The position numbers were made by a program, and so were the translations under genes. From an uncultured Eubacteriales bacterium (GTDB lineage Bacteria; Bacillota; Clostridia; Oscillospirales; Oscillospiraceae): DNA of 17,906 nucleotides. The stretch covers positions 1 through 17,906 of the forward strand of contig UQWH01000041.1 of the NCBI GenBank assembly GCA_900544705.1. Direction: 5' to 3'. Below the pieces are notes generated by a model, which did no database searches, was not told the origin of the DNA, and worked only from the letters and a program-made list of their open reading frames with translations. Below are positions 7,183 to 12,488 of this stretch, piece by piece; the stretch's first letter is position 1, and each line of letters opens with the position of its first letter.

Positions 7183-7206
7183 AAGCAGGGAAAATATCCC
7201 TGCTTC
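7182..7206. repeat. Flanking hairpin, near-copy of the terminator at 6965-6988
   Basis: GAAGCAGGGA (7182-7191) pairs with TCCCTGCTTC (7197-7206) around a 5-nt loop. It matches the hairpin at 6965-6988 except for about one base, so copy 1 is bracketed by almost the same palindrome. It lies 24 nt past the glycerate kinase stop; no T-run follows on the minus strand. Confidence 0.7.
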
Positions 7207-7230
7207 TTTGTAGAAAATACACGATGCAAT

Positions 7231-8358
7231 TCAGATTCCCGCGCGGATGAGGCGCAGCACATCCTCCAGTGTGCGGCGGTAGCACTCGGCACTGCGGCCG
7301 GCGTACTCCGCAAGGCTCAGCGCCTCGCGGTCGATGCCGAACATGGCGGTCACGCCAAGGTCGTAAGCCTGCTCCGCCTCCGGCGCAATACCGCCGGCGA
7401 TGACGACAAGCGGCACGCGCTTTTTCTTTGTGTGCGCGGCAACGCCGGAGATCACCTTGCCGTGGACGCTCTGTCCATCGATCCGGCCCTCACCGGTGAT
7501 GACCAGCCCGGCGCCGTCCAGCAGGCGGTCAAACTCCACCATTTTCAGCACGGCATCAATTCCGGAGCAGAGCGAGCCGCCCAGAAAGGCGATACAGCCC
7601 GCGCCGAAGCCGCCCGCCGCACCCGCGCCCGGCGTCCGGTCAAGATAAAAGCCCAGTTTCCGTCCGAGCACCCGATCCAGATGACACAGGCCGCGTTCCA
7701 GCCGTGCGACTATTCCCGCATCCGCGCCCTTCTGCGGAGCAAACACCGCCGCCGCGCCGCGTGGCCCGGTCAGGGGGTTGTCCACGTCGCACATTGCCGT
7801 CACGCGCACACCCTGCAGGAGCTTCTGCGCCGGGGCAATGTCTATGTCCGCAATGCGCTCCAGCGTTCCGCCCGTGGGCACAAATTCCGCGCCATTTTCA
7901 TTCAGAAAACGTACGCCCAATGCGGCCGCGCAGCCGCAGCCACCGTCATTGGTGGCACTGCCGCCAAGCCCCAGCAGGATTTCCTTCGCTCCGCCGCGCA
8001 CGGCGTGGGCGATCAGCTCACCGACGCCGTAGGTGGACGTTCGCTCGGGGTCTTTGCGTTCCCCCACCAACGGGAGGCCTGCCGCGGCAGACATTTCTAT
8101 GACCGCCTTCTCCCCGCTGCGCGCGTAGGCTGCGGCGACCGGCTCGCCATAGGGACCGGAGACCGTGACCGTCACCGTCGGCGCGTTCAGCGCTGCGCCA
8201 AAGCAGGCGACCGTTCCCTCGCCGCCGTCGGCGACGGGAACCGTCACAATTTCACACTCCGGGAAGAATTTTGGGATGCTGCTGCGGGCGATTTCACAGA
8301 TCTCCATACTGGACAGTGTGCCCTTAAAGGAGTCGGAGATGATGATACACTTTCTCAT
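7231..8358 (-). CDS. Glycerate kinase (GarK/GlxK family)
   Basis: The 375-residue cytoplasmic enzyme phosphorylates D-glycerate with ATP; members of this family usually yield 2-phosphoglycerate, which feeds lower glycolysis. The N-terminus (ISDSFKGTLSS), the VPVADGGEGTVACF motif, the glycine-rich GLGGSATNDGGCGCAAALG stretch and the late GEGRIDGQS segment are family hallmarks; length is normal. Its ATG overlaps the stop of the upstream dehydrogenase by 4 nt (ATGA), so the two are translationally coupled. The dehydrogenase can supply glycerate from hydroxypyruvate or consume it, and the divergent CdaR-like regulator is of the type that controls glycerate/sugar-diacid genes in enterobacteria, so the context supports a glycerate pathway. 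Transcription probably ends at the hairpin at 6961-6988, reading through repeat copy 1. Confidence 0.95.
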   Translation of the reverse strand: MRKCIIISDSFKGTLSSMEICEIARSSIPKFFPECEIVTVPVADGGEGTVACFGAALNAPTVTVTVSGPYGEPVAAAYARSGEKAVIEMSAAAGLPLVGERKDPERTSTYGVGELIAHAVRGGAKEILLGLGGSATNDGGCGCAAALGVRFLNENGAEFVPTGGTLERIADIDIAPAQKLLQGVRVTAMCDVDNPLTGPRGAAAVFAPQKGADAGIVARLERGLCHLDRVLGRKLGFYLDRTPGAGAAGGFGAGCIAFLGGSLCSGIDAVLKMVEFDRLLDGAGLVITGEGRIDGQSVHGKVISGVAAHTKKKRVPLVVIAGGIAPEAEQAYDLGVTAMFGIDREALSLAEYAGRSAECYRRTLEDVLRLIRAGI

Positions 8359-9320
8359 GCGTTGACTACGTTGACCGGCTTGCCTGCAAGGAAAGCCTTG
8401 ACATTCTCTACCGTGCAGTCCATGATGCGCTGGCGGCTTTCCTTCGGTGCCCAGGAAATGTGCGGTGTGATGATGCAGTTTTTCGCGGTGAGCAGGGGGT
8501 TGTCCCCGCGGATGGGTTCCGTGGACACGACATCCAGACCCGCCGCCAGCACCTTACCGCTGTTGAGCGCGTCGGCCAGATCCTGCTCGACGACGAGCGG
8601 GCCACGGCTGTTATTGATGAGGATCACGCCGTCTTTCATCTTGGCAATGGTATCGCGGTTGATGATGCCCTGCGTTTCCGGGAAAAGCGGGCAATGCAGC
8701 GCAATCACGTCCGACTGTGCCAGCAGCGTGTCGAGATCGACATATTCCGCAAGCGCGCGCCCGGCGTCACTCTGGAAGCTGTCATAGGCCAGCACGCGCA
8801 TTCCCATCGCCTTTGCGATCTTGCCGGTGGTCTGGCCGATACGGCCGAAGCCGATGATGCCGATAGTCTTGCCGTCCAGCTCGATCAGCGGGTAATCCCA
8901 GTAGCAGAAATCGGCGCAGCGCTCCCAGTTGCCCTGGTGCACGGACTCGCTGTGATGGCCGATGTGATGGCAGATCTCCAGCAGCAGCGCAATGGCGAAC
9001 TGTCCGACGGAGGCGGTGCCGTAGGTCGGCACGTTGGCAACGGGGATGCCCTTCTCGCGGGCGTAGGTATAGTCGATGACGTTGTAGCCCGTGGCGAGCA
9101 GACCGATGAAGCGGAGGTTCGGGCAGGCGTCGATCGTCGTGCGGGAGATCGGCGTCTTGTTGCTCAGGACGATCTCGGCATCGCCAATGCGCTCGATGAT
9201 CTCCTTTTCGTCCGTGAGGCTGGTGCGGTCATAGACCGTGAGCTCGCCCAGCTTTTCCAGTTCGCCCCAGCTCAGATCGCCGGGATTTTCCGTATATCCG
9301 TCCAGAATGACAATTTTCAT
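8355..9320 (-). CDS. D-2-hydroxyacid dehydrogenase, likely hydroxypyruvate reductase
   Basis: The 321-residue NAD(P)-dependent enzyme belongs to the D-isomer-specific 2-hydroxyacid dehydrogenase family. The Rossmann motif GFGRIGQ starts at residue 157, and the catalytic trio is present in family order: Arg239 (NNSRGPL), Glu268 (STEPI) and His287 (TPHIS). The sequence style (LATGYNVID, VPTYGTASVGQ) and pairing with glycerate kinase point to glycerate dehydrogenase/hydroxypyruvate reductase, though lactate- or phosphoglycerate-type substrates cannot be excluded. An AAGGAG lies 10 nt before the ATG at 9318-9320. The gene overlaps glycerate kinase by 4 nt. It diverges from the regulator at 9429 across a 108-nt region with two operator-like palindromes, so its expression is probably tied to glycerate or a related acid. 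Confidence 0.93.
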   Translation of the reverse strand: MKIVILDGYTENPGDLSWGELEKLGELTVYDRTSLTDEKEIIERIGDAEIVLSNKTPISRTTIDACPNLRFIGLLATGYNVIDYTYAREKGIPVANVPTYGTASVGQFAIALLLEICHHIGHHSESVHQGNWERCADFCYWDYPLIELDGKTIGIIGFGRIGQTTGKIAKAMGMRVLAYDSFQSDAGRALAEYVDLDTLLAQSDVIALHCPLFPETQGIINRDTIAKMKDGVILINNSRGPLVVEQDLADALNSGKVLAAGLDVVSTEPIRGDNPLLTAKNCIITPHISWAPKESRQRIMDCTVENVKAFLAGKPVNVVNA

Positions 9321-9370
9321 AAAGTCAGCGCTCCTTTTCTTTTGGTACTTCTATTTTGTCAAAAAAAGGA

Positions 9371-9417
9371 TTGTAATTTTTACAAATTTAATATATTCTA
9401 TTTGTATATAATACAAA
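9371..9417. promoter_or_regulatory. Divergent control region with two operator palindromes
   Basis: Two inverted repeats of the form TTGTA-N5-TACAA occur: TTGTAATTTTTACAA (9371-9385) and TTTGTATATAATACAAA (9401-9417). Their centres are 31 bp apart, close to three helical turns, so a dimer at each would sit on the same face of the DNA. A TATAAT (9407-9412) inside the second can serve the plus-strand regulator, and a TATATT (complement of 9390-9395) between them could serve the dehydrogenase operon. The -35 boxes are weak on both sides, as expected for activator-dependent promoters. The likely binder is the adjacent CdaR-like protein. Confidence 0.65.
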
Positions 9418-9428
9418 GGCGGTGCATT

Positions 9429-10574
9429 ATGCTTCTAAGCACACAGCAGGCTTCTCAAATCCTGCGGGAGATGAAATCTCTCGTTCATCACGACATCAAC
9501 CTCATCGACACGCAGGGCGTGATCTTCGCCAGCACCAATCCGGCGCGCGAGGGGCAGTTCCACCCCGGTGCGCTGCGGATTCTGCGAGAGGGCCTCTCCG
9601 AGCTGAACGTCCGCGAAAACGACGGCAGCGGGATGCAGCCGGGCGTGAATCTGCCGATCTATCTGGACGGGCAGCTCGAGGGCGTGATCGGCATCACCGG
9701 CGACCCGGCCGAGGTCGGCGTGTTCGGCGGCGTCATGCGCCGGATGCTGGAGATTATGCTGGAGGATTTGCGCCGCAAGGATCTGGACAGCACGGTGGAG
9801 CAGGCGCGCGCACTGTTTCTGGAAAACTGGCTTTTTTCCGCCGAACCGGACTGGAAGGAGCTGGCTCAGCGCGGACGGCTGCTGGAGATCGACATCAACC
9901 AGCCCTATGTTCTGCTGCGTATCCAGCTTTTCGACGTTTCCGCGCCGGGCGGCGCTCCCCTGCTCCCCGACGAGCTGCACAGCGCGGCAATCGTACAGGC
10001 GATTCAGAATGAGCTGCCCGCCCGGCGGGGTCAGTGCTGCGCCGCACTGCGCAACCAGCTTCTGGTGCTTCTGCGCCAGCTGCCGCTTTCCGACACCGTA
10101 CTGCTGGCGCAGCGTCTGTGCCGGGTCGCAGGGCGAGGCTATCCCGCCTCCGTGCAGGCCTACGGCGGCATCAGCAGCAGCGGCAGCGGCGCAGAGCTTC
10201 GGCGCTGCTATTTGCAGGCCAGCACCGCCTGCACGCTCGCCAGCCGCTCCTCCAAGGGAAACGTGCTGTATTACGACCGCGTTTCGCTGGAATTCCTGCT
10301 GCAAAGCGTCCCTCGCCTGCTGCGCGACGACCTGCGCGAGAGCGTCTTTACCCGCTGCCCCGCGCAGGATGTTCCCGCCTACGCCCGGCTCATCCGCCTG
10401 TTTTTCGGCAGCGGCGGGGACTTAAACCGCTGTGCCGCCGCCCTTGGCGTCCACCGCAACACCGTGCAGTACCGTCTGGAGCGCCTCGTCCGGCTGACCG
10501 GCTACGACCTCCGCCGCCCCGGCGACGCGGCGATTCTGTTTCTCGCCGTTCTCGATCAGGAGGAAGGCAGATAG
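9429..10574 (+). CDS. CdaR/PucR-family transcriptional regulator (sugar-diacid type)
   Basis: The 381-residue regulator has an N-terminal putative sugar-diacid recognition domain (about 1-130; MLLSTQQASQILREMKSLV, DTQGVIFASTNPAREGQFHPG, VNLPIYLDGQLEGVIGITG). A middle region of GGDEF-like type appears in family members, and a C-terminal PucR-type helix-turn-helix lies at about 325-375 (CAAALGVHRNTVQYRLERL). Relatives such as E. coli CdaR activate glycerate and sugar-diacid genes, and here the divergent genes are a hydroxyacid dehydrogenase and glycerate kinase. The frame is open far upstream, but that part is antisense to the dehydrogenase; the ATG at 9429 has AAAGGCGGTG just before it and gives the standard domain start. 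The ligand is unknown: glycerate, glycolate or a diacid are candidates. The gene meets the TetR gene tail to tail with 3 nt between stops and no terminator. Confidence 0.92.
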   Translation: MLLSTQQASQILREMKSLVHHDINLIDTQGVIFASTNPAREGQFHPGALRILREGLSELNVRENDGSGMQPGVNLPIYLDGQLEGVIGITGDPAEVGVFGGVMRRMLEIMLEDLRRKDLDSTVEQARALFLENWLFSAEPDWKELAQRGRLLEIDINQPYVLLRIQLFDVSAPGGAPLLPDELHSAAIVQAIQNELPARRGQCCAALRNQLLVLLRQLPLSDTVLLAQRLCRVAGRGYPASVQAYGGISSSGSGAELRRCYLQASTACTLASRSSKGNVLYYDRVSLEFLLQSVPRLLRDDLRESVFTRCPAQDVPAYARLIRLFFGSGGDLNRCAAALGVHRNTVQYRLERLVRLTGYDLRRPGDAAILFLAVLDQEEGR

Positions 10575-10577
10575 CCT

Positions 10578-11102
10578 CTACGCCGTCCGCAGGCGCCTGA
10601 CCATCTGGTCGATCTGCGCCGTATCCAGGAGCTTCGCCAGATGCTCCGGCGGATCCTGCATCCCACGGCGCACCCATTCGCTGAGGAAACCGAACAGGCA
10701 GCCAACCAGCCCTGACTTCCGGTAGGAAAGCCCCTCATCCGTATCCGCTGCCGGCCCGATCAGCGCGCGCAGATTCTGCCACAGCAGCGGTGCAAGTCCT
10801 TGCCGGTACAGGAGCAGGATGGTATCCTTGATCGTCATGCAGTGCTCCAGCAGGCCAAGCAGATAATCGCTTCTGTCCTGTGGGAAGGCCGCCCACCACT
10901 GCATTGCCAGTTCGTTCAGATAGGATAGCAGTACGTCGTCCTTGCTCTGAAAATTCCGGTAGAAGGACACGCGGCTGACCCCAGCCCTTTCGACGAGCTG
11001 CGTTATATTAATCTGCGCAAATGGCTGCGTCTGCATCAAAAGAAGCAGCGCCTGCGTGATGCTCTCGCGGACGATCTGGTTGGTCTGATTCTTTCGGCGC
11101 AT
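10578..11102 (-). CDS. TetR/AcrR-family transcriptional regulator
   Basis: The 174-residue protein has the TetR N-terminal DNA-binding domain at about residues 8-60: a first helix (IVRESITQALLLLMQ), then the helix-turn-helix ITQLVERAGVSRVSFYRNF followed by KDDVLLSYL. The C-terminal ligand and dimer region is diverged, as usual in this family, and gives no clue to the ligand. The ATG at 11100-11102 has GGGGGA about 10 nt upstream. The gene diverges from the DegV-family gene at 11214, and a 16-bp palindrome (11176-11191) sits at the expected start point of that gene's transcript, so it is the probable repressor of it. Length is at the short end for the family but nothing appears missing. Confidence 0.9.
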   Translation of the reverse strand: MRRKNQTNQIVRESITQALLLLMQTQPFAQINITQLVERAGVSRVSFYRNFQSKDDVLLSYLNELAMQWWAAFPQDRSDYLLGLLEHCMTIKDTILLLYRQGLAPLLWQNLRALIGPAADTDEGLSYRKSGLVGCLFGFLSEWVRRGMQDPPEHLAKLLDTAQIDQMVRRLRTA

Positions 11103-11145
11103 TGGTTACATTTCCCCCGTTTTGTTTCAGTTGCCGCCCTGCGGC

Positions 11146-11191
11146 TTGATTTTTTTGCCTCTGCCGTTATAATTATGATACATTTGTATCA
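11146..11191 (+). promoter_or_regulatory. Promoter and operator of the DegV-family gene
   Basis: TTGATT (11146-11151) and a perfect TATAAT (11168-11173) are separated by 16 nt. Immediately after lies the perfect palindrome TGATACATTTGTATCA (11176-11191; 7-bp arms, 2-nt centre), which covers the expected transcription start near 11180. A repressor bound there would block transcription. The neighbouring divergent TetR protein is the obvious candidate. Confidence 0.7.
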
Positions 11192-11213
11192 AAAAATCAA
11201 CAAGGAGAGCAGT

Positions 11214-12065
11214 ATGCACAGAAAAATCACGGCGGACTCTTCCGCAAATCTATATCGCAAAGATTTTCCGAATTTCACCCCGGTTCCTCTGAAAATCGTG
11301 ACCTCCGAAAAGGAATACACCGATGATGAGAATCTGGATGTCGCCGCGATGCAGTCTGAGCTGGAGCGCTATAAGGGTATCTCCAGCAGCTCCTGCCCCG
11401 CCGTTGCCGATTGGCTGAACGCCTTTGGCAGCGCAGACGAGATATTCGCCGTCGCGCTCACCAGCCGTCTTTCCGGCTGTTTCAATGCCGCGCAGATTGC
11501 CACTGCGGATTATGTGCAGGAGCACCCCGGCCGCAGGGTCTTTGTGCTCGATTCTCTTTCCACCGGGCCGGAGCTGGAGCTGCTAGTCGAATATCTGCAC
11601 ACGCTGCTGCCGACGCAGCGGTCTTTTGACGAAGTTTGCAGCGCACTCTCCATCTATTCCCGCCACACGCATCTGGCCTTTTCCCTCGCTTCACTCTCCA
11701 ATTTTGCAAAAAACGGGCGCGTCAGTCCGCTCCTCGCAAAGGCCGTCGGACTTCTGGGCATCCGCGTGGTCGGGCGTGCCAGCGCAGAGGGCGAGCTGGA
11801 GGCGCAGCACAAATGCCGCGGGGAAAAGGCCGCCATTCAAAAGCTGCTCGACGGAATGCTGGCCGGGGGCTTTGCAGGCGGAAAAGTCCGCATCCGCCAT
11901 TCCTTCAACCCTCAAGCCGCAGAGCTTCTCGCAGAAAGAATTCTGGAACGCTTTCCAGACTGCGACATCAAAATTGGTGAGAACCATGGACTATGCGTTT
12001 TCTATGCAGAAAAAGGCGGCATCCTTGTCGGATTTGAGGACGGCGCACCGCAGGAAAACGCATGA
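11214..12065 (+). CDS. DegV-family (FakB-like) fatty-acid-binding protein
   Basis: The 283-residue protein belongs to the DegV family, whose studied members (FakB) bind a fatty acid and present it to a fatty acid kinase for incorporation into phospholipid. Visible features: the N-terminal KITADSSANL motif, the serine-rich GISSSSCPAVADW segment where others read TSxPS, and SRLSGCFNAA (usually S-x-L-S-G-T-Y). Length is normal. The frame opens 13 codons earlier but inside the operator; the ATG at 11214 follows AAGGAG with 6-nt spacing and gives the standard N-terminus. No fatty acid kinase (FakA) is in the window. A repressor-type promoter shared with a TetR gene suggests response to a lipid or similar small molecule. 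The stop overlaps a possible 33-codon ORF (ATGA). Confidence 0.9.
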   Translation: MHRKITADSSANLYRKDFPNFTPVPLKIVTSEKEYTDDENLDVAAMQSELERYKGISSSSCPAVADWLNAFGSADEIFAVALTSRLSGCFNAAQIATADYVQEHPGRRVFVLDSLSTGPELELLVEYLHTLLPTQRSFDEVCSALSIYSRHTHLAFSLASLSNFAKNGRVSPLLAKAVGLLGIRVVGRASAEGELEAQHKCRGEKAAIQKLLDGMLAGGFAGGKVRIRHSFNPQAAELLAERILERFPDCDIKIGENHGLCVFYAEKGGILVGFEDGAPQENA

Positions 12066-12163
12066 GTCTGCCGACCGCTTGCCTGATCAATCAGGACGAT
12101 ACGCCGCACGATGTCTATCTGCGCGGCAGCTTCCCGCAACGGACGGAACTGATCCGGAAATAA
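12062..12163 (+). CDS. Possible 33-residue ORF coupled to the DegV gene
   Basis: An ATG overlaps the DegV-family stop (ATGA at 12062-12065) and opens 33 codons ending at TAA, 5 nt before a terminator hairpin. AGGA lies 7 nt before the ATG. Third positions are mostly G or C as in the neighbours. The product starts MSLPTACLINQDD and has no recognised domain or membrane segment. It could be a real coupled small gene, the remnant of a longer gene cut by the repeat that follows, or chance. Confidence 0.3.
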   Translation: MSLPTACLINQDDTPHDVYLRGSFPQRTELIRK

Positions 12164-12167
12164 CACA

Positions 12168-12193
12168 AGCCGCCACCGAAATCGGTGGCGGCT
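12168..12193 (+). terminator. Terminator-like hairpin after the DegV gene
   Basis: AGCCGCCACCGA (12168-12179) pairs perfectly with 12182-12193 around a 2-nt loop: 12 bp, GC-rich. The expected T-run is missing on the plus strand because repeat copy 2 begins at once (CAGCTTG). A GGCGGCTTTCTCT run resembling the missing right arm plus T-tail appears on the far side of the repeat at 12478. On the minus strand the hairpin runs into TGTGTTATTT, so it may also help end the ABC transporter transcript. Confidence 0.6.
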
Positions 12194-12476
12194 CAGCTTG
12201 CAAAATTGCAAATTCAATATTTGCAGTATTATTTTGCAATTTTGATCGCTGCGGCTCGGTGTGACGGTTTCCTTTCATACTAGAATTTCATAAAAAGCCG
12301 CAGGCTTTTTATAGCGCCTGCGGCGCGTCAAATTCTGCGCAAGACGAGAGGGCACGCCAACAGCGTGCCCTTAGTGCGCAAAGCGCACGTGTTTTTTGAT
12401 TTTCAAAATCAAAAAACGTAGTATTCCTCTTTTCTTCCCTCCGGAACTTTCAGCCAGACGGTTTTTCGGGAGTCTG
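12194..12476 (-). repeat. Dispersed hairpin-rich repeat, copy 2 (expanded centre)
   Basis: The left end CAGCTTG matches copy 1, but the 19-bp stem module is absent. The 55-nt module 12201-12255 matches copy 1 (7035-7089) at 53 of 55 positions, and the right-end module 12432-12476 is a diverged version of 7137-7182, ending GAGTCTG. Between them, copy 1 has one short hairpin while copy 2 carries a long array of different hairpins (see 12282-12417). The element fills nearly the whole 12164-12488 interval between two convergent genes. Confidence 0.75.
12282..12417. other. Array of five hairpins inside repeat copy 2
   Basis: Successive perfect stems: 12290-12299 with 12303-12312 (10 bp); 12314-12318 with 12322-12326 (5 bp, GC only); 12349-12357 with 12363-12371 (9 bp); 12374-12379 with 12383-12388 (6 bp); and a 13-bp palindrome with one centre base at 12391-12417. 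The first two are enclosed by AGAATTT (12282-12288) and its complement (12330-12336), giving a three-way, branched fold. No start codon with a ribosome site or plausible protein is present. RNA structure or a recombination substrate is more likely than coding. Confidence 0.7.
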
Positions 12477-12488
12477 GGGCGGCTTTCT

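Noticed and set aside
7096..8787. A 563-codon plus-strand open frame opposite glycerate kinase
   Set aside because: It is a shadow of the GC-rich minus-strand genes; the translation is Arg/Ala/His-rich with no recognisable motif, and it begins inside the repeat.
9354..9372. Resemblance of TTTTGTCAAAAAAAGGA to the repeat terminus CTTGTCAAAAAAGTCC
   Set aside because: The match is short and A-rich in an AT-rich promoter region, with no other part of the element nearby.
8460..10574. A 704-codon plus-strand open frame that would fuse a long N-terminal region to the CdaR-like regulator
   Set aside because: The first 323 codons are antisense to the dehydrogenase, which has intact catalytic residues. 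A ribosome-binding site and the proper domain start occur at 9429.
11133..11157. GCCGC/GCGGC mini-hairpin followed by a T-run, as a terminator between the TetR and DegV genes
   Set aside because: Only 5 bp of stem, it overlaps the -35 box of the DegV promoter, and no plus-strand transcript needs ending there other than possible read-through.
12201..12417. A possible CRISPR array
   Set aside because: The units are different inverted repeats, not regularly spaced direct repeats with unique spacers, and no cas gene is present.
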